Origin: JADJPG01 sp964491875
GTDB taxonomy: Bacteria; Verrucomicrobiota; Verrucomicrobiia; Limisphaerales; JADJPG01
Direction of reading: 5' to 3'
DNA length: 64,000 bases
Assembly: GCA_964491875.1 (NCBI GenBank)
Contig: CAZBIC010000020.1
Span: 1 to 64,000, forward strand
Part shown: in pieces, positions 1 to 8,628 of the stretch
Layout: each line of letters opens with the position of its first letter
How positions within the stretch are numbered: position 1 is the stretch's first letter
Made by a program: the position numbers and the translations under genes
Notes under the pieces: generated by a model
Database searches by the model: none
Seen by the model: the letters and a program-made list of their open reading frames with translations, nothing else
What the model was told of the DNA's origin: nothing

Positions 1-1
1 G

Positions 2-628
2 TCGGCACAGACAGTCACCAACACGGCGCCTTTGAATGAAGACCAGCAGAAGATCGAAGCGTGGACGACACGCCAGTTCCGCAGCTTTTTCGACAACCGC
101 ACGTTCGCCGGCTGGTCACAGGTCGAGCGCGACACGCTGGAAACCAAGTCGCTCGACGCACTGAAGGGTCCGCACTCCCGCGAGTATTACCAGGCCATCA
201 ACACTCTCGGCGCGTTGCGGTCAACGAACGGCTTCAAGCCGTTACTCGCCATCGCGACGGATCGCGCCGACAAGGACAATCGCGATCGTTGGATGGCCAT
301 TCGAGCGATCGGACAGTTCGGCGACCGGTCGTCCGTGCCCGAGCTTATCCCGCTCGTTTATCACGGCAACGCGAACACCCGTTGGTGGGCGCAGATCACG
401 CTGGTGCGGCTCACCGGGACGAACTTCGGCGGAGACTGGCGCGCGTGGGGCTCCTGGTGGAATCAACAGGGCGGCAAGCCGGCCTTCGCGACGAACGAAT
501 TCGTGCGCTGGGTTCAGCAACCAGGCTGGGAGACGCCAGCGCAAGTTGAAGAGAAGATTCGCGAAGGTGACGCCAACTTCTTCGCCAAGCTGCCACCCGC
601 CGCCAACCCGACTCCGTCCAAAGAATAG
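2..628 (+). CDS. HEAT-repeat domain protein, 5' end outside window
   Basis: The reading frame is open to the left window edge, so the N-terminus is missing; the first in-window start codon (TTG at 32) is probably internal. The visible part has alternating helical stretches (about residues 45-130 from that TTG) with the pattern of HEAT/armadillo repeats, such as RWMAIRAIGQFGDRSSVPEL. It ends in a Trp-rich segment (GDWRAWGSWW), of a kind often seen after HEAT repeats. Such repeats bind proteins or scaffold complexes; no catalytic residues are visible. The partner is unknown and the localisation cannot be judged without the N-terminus. Confidence 0.7.
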   Translation, partial: SAQTVTNTAPLNEDQQKIEAWTTRQFRSFFDNRTFAGWSQVERDTLETKSLDALKGPHSREYYQAINTLGALRSTNGFKPLLAIATDRADKDNRDRWMAIRAIGQFGDRSSVPELIPLVYHGNANTRWWAQITLVRLTGTNFGGDWRAWGSWWNQQGGKPAFATNEFVRWVQQPGWETPAQVEEKIREGDANFFAKLPPAANPTPSKE

Positions 629-786
629 TTCTGGCTGCGGAACGGTGTGGTCTGCTTTTGGCCACGCGAGGAACAAAATGTTCCAGCCTACTGTTGGAGT
701 TATGCCGCACGGCGGCTGATTCCTGTGGATTGCCGCCAGTTTATCCTTAATCAGTGTGCTGGCATGGATGTCGCTGAAAAGGAGGT

Positions 787-1932
787 ATGCAATCAGAAGT
801 CGTATCCCGTCATTGCCTGTCCGTCGCTGTCGCCGCCTTGGGACTGCTCTACGGCGACCACGCTAATGCGGCCTGTGAACCATGCACGACCTTCCAGCCC
901 AGCATCGTTTGGGGCGAGACTTCCATCAACGCGCTGTCCGAGGCTTCGGGCATTGCGTCAAGTGCACGCAATTCAGGCGTGCTCTGGACGCATAACGACG
1001 GCTCCCGCAAACGTGTCTTCGCCATCAGCACCAACGGAGCGACCCTGTCCAACTTCAGTTTCGACGAGAGCGTGGACGATGTGGAAGACATGGCGGTCGG
1101 CCCCGGTCCGTCAGCGGGCGTCTCCTATCTCTACTTCGGCGACATCGGTGGCAACAATCACTCCGGCGACAAACGCGAAGACGTAAAGATCTTGCGCATC
1201 CCGGAACCAGCTGTGGATCTCGCCTGGGCCAATTCGCCGCGCTCCAGCGACTTTACAGGCGTGGAAACTTTCACCCTCGTTTACCCCGACGGTGAATACG
1301 ACGCGGAGACGTTGCTGGTCGATTCCATCACTGCGGACGTGTTCGTCGTCACGAAGGAAAACAATTCCGCGCGGGTCTATCGCGCGAACTTGAACGCCGC
1401 CACCAACGGTTCCTCGCTGGACCTGGTACTGGTGCAAACCGTGGCGTTCGCCAAAGCATCAGGCGGCGACATCTCCGCCGACGGCAGACAGATCGTCTTG
1501 CGCCGTGAAGACGCCGCGATGATCTGGGCACGTTGCGACAGCGAAGATATTGGCATCGCGCTCGGTCGCGCTGGCCAGAGCGTTCCAGTCATCGGCACGC
1601 CCACGGAGGAGAATGGCGAGGCCATTGCCTTTCTCCGCGACGGCAGCGGCTACGTGACCATCAGCGAGGGCGACGATCAGCCCGTCCACCTCTTCCGTTC
1701 GAATTGCGCGGAACCTCCAACCGTCCGCATCTCGACGGCTGGCACGGTCGTACGAATTGAGTTCGATGCGGTGGCGGGACGCAGCTACGCGCTCGAATCC
1801 CGGGAAGGTTTCGCCGCCACCACCTACTGGTCCTCCACCGGTCAAACGCTGCAACCGACCACCGACGGTCCTCATCGTTTCGAGGTCGAGAAATCCCCGG
1901 CAAAGACCTTCTATCGCGTCGTGGCTCAGTAA
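787..1932 (+). CDS. Secreted beta-propeller-like protein with shared C-terminal module
   Basis: 381 residues with a hydrophobic N-terminal segment (about residues 10-28, ending ANAA) that looks like a Sec signal peptide. The middle has short repeated beta motifs (VLWTHNDGS, LYFGDIGGNN, VEDMAVGP) resembling secreted propeller or esterase-like proteins, but I recognise no specific enzyme. The last 60 residues contain GRSYALES, a central Trp and TFYRVV, a pattern found again at the C-termini of the proteins at 8629-10971 and 41343-44420. An AGGAGG-like box lies only one base before the ATG. That is unusually close, but no better in-frame ATG, GTG or TTG follows nearby. Function unknown. Confidence 0.75.
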   Translation: MQSEVVSRHCLSVAVAALGLLYGDHANAACEPCTTFQPSIVWGETSINALSEASGIASSARNSGVLWTHNDGSRKRVFAISTNGATLSNFSFDESVDDVEDMAVGPGPSAGVSYLYFGDIGGNNHSGDKREDVKILRIPEPAVDLAWANSPRSSDFTGVETFTLVYPDGEYDAETLLVDSITADVFVVTKENNSARVYRANLNAATNGSSLDLVLVQTVAFAKASGGDISADGRQIVLRREDAAMIWARCDSEDIGIALGRAGQSVPVIGTPTEENGEAIAFLRDGSGYVTISEGDDQPVHLFRSNCAEPPTVRISTAGTVVRIEFDAVAGRSYALESREGFAATTYWSSTGQTLQPTTDGPHRFEVEKSPAKTFYRVVAQ

Positions 1933-1957
1933 ATGGAAACCTCGCGAATCGTAAGAC

Positions 1958-2737
1958 TCACACCGTCCCGCGCAACACGCCACCATCCACGCGCACTGCG
2001 GCTCCGTTGGTGGCGCTCGCAAGGGGCGAGCAGAGGTAGGCCACCATGTTCGCCACTTCATCCACCGACGCGAACCGTTGCAGCAACGACGTCGGGCGGA
2101 CGCTGCGGAAAAACTCCTTCTCGAACTCGGCTGACGTTTGCTTCGCGCCCGCCGCCAGCGTGTTCACAAAATCCGTCACACCCTCGGACGCCGTCGGGCC
2201 GGGCAATACCGCATTCACCGTCACGCCTGTCTGCCGCGTGAGCTGCGCGATGCCGTTCACCAGCGCGAGTTCTGCCGCCTTGGTCATGCCGTAGTGGATC
2301 ATCTCCTCGGGAATCTGCACGCCGCTCTCGGACGACATAAAAATGACGCGCCCCCAGTTGCGCTGGAGCATCCCCGGCAGATACGCGCGCGTGAGCCGCA
2401 CGCCCGACATCACGTTCACCTGGTAGAAGCGTTCCCAGTCCGCGTCGGGGATTTCCGTGAATGGCTTCGGCTCGAAGATGCCAGCGTTGTTCACGAGGAT
2501 GTCCACGCTCGGCACCTGCCGGAACAGTTCCGCGCAACCCGCCGCCGTTGAAACATCCGCCGCCACGCCACGGGCGCGCGGACCGAGCTTCTCTGCCGCC
2601 GCGCGCGCCGAATCCAAGCTGCGCCCATTAGCGATGACCGTCGCGCCCTCCGCCGCCAGCAACCGCGCAATGGCAAATCCAATTCCCTTGGTTGAACCCG
2701 TGACGAGCGCCGTCTTGTTTTCCAGTTGAAGATTCAT
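1958..2737 (-). CDS. SDR-family NAD(P)-dependent oxidoreductase
   Basis: 259 residues, the usual length of a classical short-chain dehydrogenase/reductase. The cofactor-binding motif TGSTKGIG is at residues 13-20, NNAG at 83-86, the active-site Ser in the MSSESG stretch near 135, and Tyr149/Lys153 in YGMTK. The C-terminus (ATNGAAVRVDGG) is the normal SDR ending. Such enzymes reduce ketones or oxidise alcohols with NAD(P)H in the cytosol. The substrate cannot be deduced: FabG-like reductases and sugar dehydrogenases look alike here. It faces the preceding secreted-protein gene tail to tail. Confidence 0.9.
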   Translation of the reverse strand: MNLQLENKTALVTGSTKGIGFAIARLLAAEGATVIANGRSLDSARAAAEKLGPRARGVAADVSTAAGCAELFRQVPSVDILVNNAGIFEPKPFTEIPDADWERFYQVNVMSGVRLTRAYLPGMLQRNWGRVIFMSSESGVQIPEEMIHYGMTKAAELALVNGIAQLTRQTGVTVNAVLPGPTASEGVTDFVNTLAAGAKQTSAEFEKEFFRSVRPTSLLQRFASVDEVANMVAYLCSPLASATNGAAVRVDGGVLRGTV

Positions 2738-2830
2738 AGCTCAGTAAATGAACGGTCTGTTGACTTGAAGAGAGCATCTCCACCGATGCAGCGCAACAAC
2801 GAGCAACTCGTCACTCTGAATTCGGCCTAA

Positions 2831-4069
2831 TCAACGCTGTGGCGGGCAAGGAACAGCTCGTTGGAAGAACGTCGGAGTCAACGCCTCGGCCCAGAGTTGG
2901 GCGGCGCGGGTCATGCCGGATTCGCTGAGGTGAACGCCGTCGTAGCGGTCTGACTTGGCGAGCGTGTCGTAGTCCGGCCCGGCGAAGCAGCGCGGCACGT
3001 CGCGGATCATCCGTTCCTGCGCGTAGCGGATCGCGGTCTTGTTTCCCGGCGGCGTGGCTAGGTTCACCACCACGGCAAGTTCCTGGAAGCCGAGGTCGGC
3101 GCGAGCTTGTTCCACGAAGGCGAGGTAGTTCGTGAAGACCTTGCGTGCGTCCGGCTCCGGCCAGTCGTTCTGTCCCTGATCGGCGAGGATGGCGCGCACG
3201 CCAGCGACCGCCGCGTAATGACGCAACGCGTGGTGGAGATTGATGTAGGGCATCCGGAGATCAGACTTCACGAAGCTGTGCTCGAAACGTTCGCCGCGCG
3301 CGGACTTCGCCCAGTGTTCCAGGCTGGTGCCGCCAAACGCGGCGTTGAGCAGCAGCACGGGAACATCCTGCGCCCGCGCGACGCGTTCGGCAAATTGCGC
3401 CCAGAAATAAGTGCCGTGCCCGAACGGTCCCGGCACGACGCCATTGGTGAAGTGCGTGCCGAGCAGCGGCGGCAGGAACTGCGGATCGGCGGTGCGTTCG
3501 TAATCCTTTCTTGCCGCGTCGGAATTCGTCGGCCACGCGATGGTGTTCACGCGGTCGTCCATCGCCCCGGCGAGATTCGTGCGTCCGCCATGCGCCACGG
3601 AATGGCCCACGACGATGAACGCCTCCCCTACCCCAACGCGATCTACGGTGGCGATGGTTTCGCCACGCCGGGTCTTCGCACGCACGTTGAGACGATACCA
3701 ACCCGCCTTGGCGCGCAACCGTTCATCGAAGCTGCCGTCCGCGCGAGCAGTGCCGAGAGATTGCCAGCGTGCAGCGATGGTGGAGGAATTCACGGGAGTC
3801 AGACGTGCTTCGAGGGTCGCACCGGGAGCAGGACCGCTTCCCGTAATCCGCAGCAACGCGGTGCCGTCGAGTCCGCGCTGATAGACGAGGCGGTTGGCCG
3901 GAGACGTGAGATGAAGATTGCCACGCGGAGCGGCATCGGGCGTTGCCGGCGGTTGCGTCGCGCAACTCGTGATGAATACCGCGAGCAAAAAGAGAAAGCT
4001 CAACGAGCGGACATCGTGCGCGATCATTGAACGACGGAATGCTGCGAACACAGGTAAACAAATCAGCAT
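2831..4069 (-). CDS. SGNH/sialate O-acetylesterase-like lipoprotein
   Basis: The chosen start has an excellent ribosome-binding site, GGGAGG followed by five bases before the ATG; longer starts have none. The N-terminus has a hydrophobic stretch ending in FITSC, a lipobox, so the protein is probably a lipoprotein. Downstream, VGHSVAHGG, ADQGQNDW and YDGVHLSESG occupy the positions expected of the Ser, Asn and Asp/His blocks of SGNH carbohydrate esterases (SASA/DUF303 type). The first block is unusual: Ser follows GH rather than GD. It probably removes acetyl groups from glycans outside the cytoplasm. It lies 23 bases after the GH18 gene on the same strand, suggesting co-transcription and joint action on an acetylated amino-sugar polymer. 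Confidence 0.75.
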   Translation of the reverse strand: MLICLPVFAAFRRSMIAHDVRSLSFLFLLAVFITSCATQPPATPDAAPRGNLHLTSPANRLVYQRGLDGTALLRITGSGPAPGATLEARLTPVNSSTIAARWQSLGTARADGSFDERLRAKAGWYRLNVRAKTRRGETIATVDRVGVGEAFIVVGHSVAHGGRTNLAGAMDDRVNTIAWPTNSDAARKDYERTADPQFLPPLLGTHFTNGVVPGPFGHGTYFWAQFAERVARAQDVPVLLLNAAFGGTSLEHWAKSARGERFEHSFVKSDLRMPYINLHHALRHYAAVAGVRAILADQGQNDWPEPDARKVFTNYLAFVEQARADLGFQELAVVVNLATPPGNKTAIRYAQERMIRDVPRCFAGPDYDTLAKSDRYDGVHLSESGMTRAAQLWAEALTPTFFQRAVPCPPQR

Positions 4070-4092
4070 GGATTCCTCCCAGTAAGTTTCGC

Positions 4093-5082
4093 TCAAGGCC
4101 GCGGTGGCGGAGTTGTGCCATGCAAGGTCTCGTGGATGGCCGAGAGCAGCGAGCGCTCGCCTTTCACGTCGTAGTCCAGCGACCAGATCATCACGCCGCC
4201 CAAGCCTTCATCGACGACGTATTGGGTCTTCGCCTTGATGGTGGGAATGCCATTGTACCAGATCGTGTTCCCAACCTGGTCGAACTTTTCCGCACCAGGA
4301 TGCATCGAGAGAATCTTCGCATAGCCGTAGTCGCCCTTGCGAAACGCCGTGCCGAAACCGTATCCGTAAAACGGAACGCCGAGCACCGCCTTCGACTTCG
4401 GCAGGCCACGATCAATCCAGTAGGCGACGTTGTCCTTCGCGAACTTGAACGAGGAATGCTGGCCGGGCGCATTGGAGTTCCAGTAGCCCGCGCCGTCGTA
4501 GGCCATGATGTTGATGAAATCGAAGTGCTCGAAGACGGAGCTCGGCACCTTGCTCCCGCCGTAGCCTTTCGAGAGCGCGGAGGTGAGCAGCAGTCCCTTC
4601 GGCTTGAACACCCCGGCGAGATCGTGGATGAACGCGCCGTAGTCCTTGTTGATGGACGGCCCTTCGATGTCCACGTCCAGCCCGTCGAAACCGTGCCGCT
4701 CGACATACGCTCCCAACTTGGACGCGAACGAAGCGCGCTTGGCGTCCGTGAGCAGGTCGAAATAACGCGCGAGCAACGTCTTGTCGCTGGACGCCGCGCC
4801 GCCACCGATGGAGATCAGAATCTTCACGCCGTTGGTCCGCGCCTTCTGAATCAGCACCGGGTTCTTGCGGTTGAACGACAGGTCGCCCTCGGCGTTGGTC
4901 GGATTCTCGAACGCGATGTTGATGTGCGTCAGCTTGGCGTAGTCGATGGACTCGGAGAACGAATTCACATCAATCCAGTTGGGCACGTAGGCGACGACGC
5001 GTTTCTGCGCGTGAGCAGTAGTGGTTAACAGGAAGAGGATCAGAGCGGCGGCACCGCGCACATTTCTACGGATGAAAAGCAT
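4093..5082 (-). CDS. Secreted GH18 family glycoside hydrolase (chitinase-like)
   Basis: The hallmark GH18 catalytic motif DGLDVDIE is present, its final Glu being the proton donor (about residue 140 from this start). It is preceded by the SIGGG strand motif and followed by the MAYD and MIWSLDYD strands of the TIM barrel. The family hydrolyses beta-1,4 bonds between GlcNAc units by substrate-assisted catalysis. The internal ATG at 5082 is preferred because it leads directly into a signal peptide (ALILFLLTTTAHA); the first ATG at 5127 would add 15 unrelated residues. About 330 residues form a single catalytic domain without a visible carbohydrate-binding module. Chitin and peptidoglycan-like polymers are both possible substrates. 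Confidence 0.88.
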   Translation of the reverse strand: MLFIRRNVRGAAALILFLLTTTAHAQKRVVAYVPNWIDVNSFSESIDYAKLTHINIAFENPTNAEGDLSFNRKNPVLIQKARTNGVKILISIGGGAASSDKTLLARYFDLLTDAKRASFASKLGAYVERHGFDGLDVDIEGPSINKDYGAFIHDLAGVFKPKGLLLTSALSKGYGGSKVPSSVFEHFDFINIMAYDGAGYWNSNAPGQHSSFKFAKDNVAYWIDRGLPKSKAVLGVPFYGYGFGTAFRKGDYGYAKILSMHPGAEKFDQVGNTIWYNGIPTIKAKTQYVVDEGLGGVMIWSLDYDVKGERSLLSAIHETLHGTTPPPRP

Positions 5083-5237
5083 TCCAGTGATATGGGCAGT
5101 TTGCGCGGAAAATGCAATCCGGTCCATGGGCGGGCGCGCCGGTAATTATTCTGAAACTTCCCCTGCGGCCGGTGGGTTATGTCCATGACCGGGAGTTACG
5201 CCCGGCAAAACGAACCAAAACAGAACCGCCCGCCACC

Positions 5238-5858
5238 ATGAAAACCATCCTCCGCTCCACCTGCGCTCTCGCTGTTGCCTCACTGCTGTTCGCCGCTTCC
5301 CTGCGCGCCGCCGATGCGCCCGCCGGATTGGTGAACTTCGGTAAATTTACAAAGCCCACCAACGGCGAACTGGTGGAAATCAACCTGACCAGCGACATGA
5401 TTGCGATGGCGATGCAGCTCGCAGGCAAGGGCCAGCCGGATTTCACGGAGGCGCTGAGTGGACTGCACTCCATCAGCGTAAATGTCGTGGGCATGGACGA
5501 TCAAAACCGCGACGAAGTGACGGCGCGCATGAAATCCGTGCGCGCACAACTCGACGCCGGCGGCTGGCAGCCGGTCGTGAAGGTGCAGGAGAAGAAGGAG
5601 GACGTGGGCATCTACCTGAAGACCCGCGGCAAGGAAGCGATTGAAGGCGTGGTCATCACCGTCATCGAAGGCCGCAAACAGGCCGTCTTCATCAACGTCG
5701 CGGGCAACATCCAGATGGACAAGCTCTCCGCGCTCGGGGACAAGCTGAACATCAAGGAGCTGAAAAAAGTTGCCGGCGAAATCATGAAGCAAACCACCGG
5801 CAAGAAGGAGCCCGCACCGGAGCCCGTGCCCGCACCTGCCGCGGCAACGAAGGAATAG
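5238..5858 (+). CDS. Secreted DUF4252-like protein
   Basis: About 206 residues beginning with a clear signal peptide (hydrophobic core ASLLFAASLRA, then AADAPAG). An upstream start would add 42 residues that destroy this arrangement. The body has the alternating pattern of the DUF4252 family: ISVNVVGMD, a long charged helix, then IEGVVITVIEGRKQAVFINVAGNI. The tail is Lys/Pro/Ala-rich and probably disordered. The function of DUF4252 proteins is not established. It diverges from the GH18 gene and is followed 51 bases later by the MATE transporter gene on the same strand. Confidence 0.72.
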   Translation: MKTILRSTCALAVASLLFAASLRAADAPAGLVNFGKFTKPTNGELVEINLTSDMIAMAMQLAGKGQPDFTEALSGLHSISVNVVGMDDQNRDEVTARMKSVRAQLDAGGWQPVVKVQEKKEDVGIYLKTRGKEAIEGVVITVIEGRKQAVFINVAGNIQMDKLSALGDKLNIKELKKVAGEIMKQTTGKKEPAPEPVPAPAAATKE

Positions 5859-5909
5859 CCGGCTGGCGTCTTGACCGGTTTCGCGCCGGACCGCACGCTC
5901 GCCGGCCCT

Positions 5910-7295
5910 ATGTCAGACTTTTGGTCGGCGGTCAAAGAGGCGTTGCGCGGCTCGCGCCAGGACTTCACAGAAGTCCCGATTCGCCGCGCCATCCTGCTGC
6001 TCGCCGTGCCCATGATTTTGGAGATGGGCATGGAATCACTCTTCGTCGTCGTGGACATCTTCTGGGTGTCACGACTCGGCGCGGATGCCGTCGCGGCCGT
6101 CGGGCTGACGGAGGCGATGCTCACCATCATCTACACCGTGGCGATTGGCCTCGCCATCGGCGCAACCGCCACCGTGGCGCGGCGCATCGGTGAAAAAGAT
6201 CCGGAACGCGCCGCGCAAACCGCCGTGCAGGTGCTCGCCCTTGGAATCGCGCTCGCGGCCGTCATCGGCGTGGTGGGCTCGATGTTCGCACCGCAACTGC
6301 TCGCCTTGATGGGCGCATCGCCGGAAGTCATCGCCATCGGCAAGGGTTACACCACCGTGATGCTCGGCGGGAACGCCACGGTGCTGCTGCTCTTCCTTGG
6401 CAACGCCATCTTTCGCGGCGCGGGCGACGCCGCCATCGCCATGCGCGTGCTGTGGCTGGCCAACGGACTGAACATCCTGCTGGGCCCATGCTTCATCTTC
6501 GGGCTGGGACCGTTTCCCCAGCTCGGCGTCACCGGTGCCGCCGTGGCCACGAACATCGGGCGCGGAACGGCCGTCGTGTATCTGCTCTACCGACTCTGGC
6601 GCGGCGGCGCGCACATCCGCGTGCAACGAAGGCATCTCAAGCTGGAGTTCTCCACGATGGCCGCGGTGTTCCGGCTCTCGGCCACCGGCATGTTCCAAAT
6701 GCTCGTTGGCATGACGAGTTGGCTGGCGCTCATCCGCATTCTTTCTGGCTTCGGCAGCGCGGCACTCGCCGGCTACACCATCGCGATCCGCATCGTCATC
6801 TTCGCGCTGCTGCCTTCGTGGGGATTAAGCAACGCCGCGGCCACGCTCGTCGGCCAAAACCTCGGCGCGGGCAAACCCGATCGCGCCGAACAGGCCGTGT
6901 GGAAGGCGGGCTTCTACAACATGATCTTCCTCGGCGTGCTCGGGCTGCTGTTCGTGCTCTTCGCGGAAGCCATCATCGGCGCGTTCACGCAAGATCCAGC
7001 GGTGATGCCCTACGGCGTGAGTTGCCTGCGCACAGTAAGCCTCGGATTCCTCTTCTACGCGTACGGCATGGTGATGAGCCAGGCGTTCAACGGCGCGGGC
7101 GCAGTCTGGACGCCGACGTTCATTAACCTGTTTTGTTTCTGGCTCTGGCAACTGCCCCTGGCCTACGCGCTCGCCCACACGTTCAAGTGGGGACCGCAGG
7201 GAGTGTTCACCGCCATTACCATCGCATGGTCCACCTACGCCGTCGTCAGCGCCACGCTCTTCAAGCGCGGCGGGTGGAAGTTGAAGAAGGTGTAA
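5910..7295 (+). CDS. MATE family efflux transporter
   Basis: About 461 residues with twelve predicted hydrophobic segments in two similar halves, as in MATE exporters. Family hallmarks include the opening RRAILLLAVPMILEMGMESLF, the LGADAVAAVGL stretch after TM2, and the second-half sequence AATLVGQNLGAGKP. These inner-membrane proteins export drugs, lipids or metabolites in exchange for H+ or Na+; the substrate cannot be predicted. The ATG at 5910 fits the family N-terminus better than the in-frame TTG at 5871. It follows the DUF4252-like gene closely and could share its transcript. Confidence 0.92.
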   Translation: MSDFWSAVKEALRGSRQDFTEVPIRRAILLLAVPMILEMGMESLFVVVDIFWVSRLGADAVAAVGLTEAMLTIIYTVAIGLAIGATATVARRIGEKDPERAAQTAVQVLALGIALAAVIGVVGSMFAPQLLALMGASPEVIAIGKGYTTVMLGGNATVLLLFLGNAIFRGAGDAAIAMRVLWLANGLNILLGPCFIFGLGPFPQLGVTGAAVATNIGRGTAVVYLLYRLWRGGAHIRVQRRHLKLEFSTMAAVFRLSATGMFQMLVGMTSWLALIRILSGFGSAALAGYTIAIRIVIFALLPSWGLSNAAATLVGQNLGAGKPDRAEQAVWKAGFYNMIFLGVLGLLFVLFAEAIIGAFTQDPAVMPYGVSCLRTVSLGFLFYAYGMVMSQAFNGAGAVWTPTFINLFCFWLWQLPLAYALAHTFKWGPQGVFTAITIAWSTYAVVSATLFKRGGWKLKKV

Positions 7296-7369
7296 GTAAT
7301 GCCGGATTACCGGATGCGACTCATTTTCCCTGTTTTCAGGAGGGGTAATTCCAGTAGGCTTCCGACCTG

Positions 7370-8473
7370 ATGCGTTTTGGGTCGCTTGAGCTGAAGTCGA
7401 ATTTGTTCCTGTCGCCGCTGGCGGGTTACACCAACCTACCGTTTCGGCTGACATTGCGGGAGATTGGCGGTCTCGATCTCGCGACGACGGATCTGGTGAA
7501 TGCTCGATCGTTGCTGGAGAAGAATCCCAAGGCGTTCAAGCTGATCGAAACCTGCCCAGCAGACCGGCCGCTGGCGGTGCAGCTGTTCGGGTCGGTGCCC
7601 GAAGAGATGCGCGACGCGGCGGTGATGTTGCAGGAGCGCGGCATTTCGTCGATCGACATCAACATGGGATGCCCCGTGCGCAAGGTGTGCAAGGTGGGCG
7701 GCGGCTCGGCGATGATGACGGAGCTGGACCGCACGGCGGCGCTGGTGAAAGGAATGGTCGATGCGGTGCGAATTCCCGTCACCGCGAAAATGCGGCTGGG
7801 CTGGGATGACCAGAATTTGACCGCTCCGGATCTGGCGCGGGCGCTGGAGGGCGTAGGCGTGGCAGCGATCTTTGTGCACGGGCGCACGCGGGAACAGGGA
7901 TTCAGCGGCACGGTGAATCTGGCGGGCATTCGCGCGGTGGTAGAAGCAGTGAAGAGCATTCCGGTGATCGGCAACGGCGACGTGACAACACCCGAGGCAG
8001 CGAAGCGGATGTTCGACGAGACGGGCTGCGCGGGCGTCAGCATTGGACGAGGGGCGTTTTATGATCCGTGGATCTTCAAGCGAACGCGAGAACACCTCGA
8101 CTCCGGCACAACACCTCCCGAGGCATCGTTCGAGGAACGAATTCGCGTGTTGTGCCGGCATCTGGACTTGATGATCGAGGTGTTCGGCGAGACGCATGGT
8201 TGCCGCATGTTTCGCAAAGTGGCGCCGTGGTACGCGAAGCGGTTCGGGCCGGTGCATGAGTTCACAAAGAAGGTGGTGCTGCTGTCGAGCAAGGCGCACT
8301 TCGAGGAGATCTTGCAGGGATACCTACAGTGGCGGCTCCAATTCGTGGATGAGCGGGGTGAGTTGAAGTCGCAGTATCGTCCGGCGCCGATGGTGGCGTC
8401 CTTTATGCAGGAACCTGGAGTGGCACAGCGCGGGTCGATTCCGGTGCCAAAGGGTCCGGTGGAGGTTTGGTAG
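7370..8473 (+). CDS. dus: tRNA-dihydrouridine synthase (DusB-like)
   Basis: 367 residues with the FMN-dependent TIM barrel of the Dus family. SPLAGYTNLPFR opens the barrel, NMGCPVRKV carries the catalytic cysteine that protonates uridine, IFVHGRTREQ and VIGNGDV are FMN-phosphate strands, and GVSIGRGA closes the barrel. A short C-terminal helical domain for tRNA binding follows (FRKVAPWYAKRF). It reduces specific D-loop uridines with NADPH. The family match is secure; the subfamily is judged from overall resemblance to DusB only. Confidence 0.93.
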   Translation: MRFGSLELKSNLFLSPLAGYTNLPFRLTLREIGGLDLATTDLVNARSLLEKNPKAFKLIETCPADRPLAVQLFGSVPEEMRDAAVMLQERGISSIDINMGCPVRKVCKVGGGSAMMTELDRTAALVKGMVDAVRIPVTAKMRLGWDDQNLTAPDLARALEGVGVAAIFVHGRTREQGFSGTVNLAGIRAVVEAVKSIPVIGNGDVTTPEAAKRMFDETGCAGVSIGRGAFYDPWIFKRTREHLDSGTTPPEASFEERIRVLCRHLDLMIEVFGETHGCRMFRKVAPWYAKRFGPVHEFTKKVVLLSSKAHFEEILQGYLQWRLQFVDERGELKSQYRPAPMVASFMQEPGVAQRGSIPVPKGPVEVW

Positions 8474-8628
8474 GAGCGTAATGCGTCATTCGTGATTCGT
8501 GACGGCGGAAGATTACCGTCTACACAAAACCACGCATCGCACATCATCTGTGCCGCCTTGTTTTCTATCGAGGCCGCGCTTGTTGCGCTGGAGGAAAAGG
8601 CATACCTTAAACGCATTCCACTTTTCCC

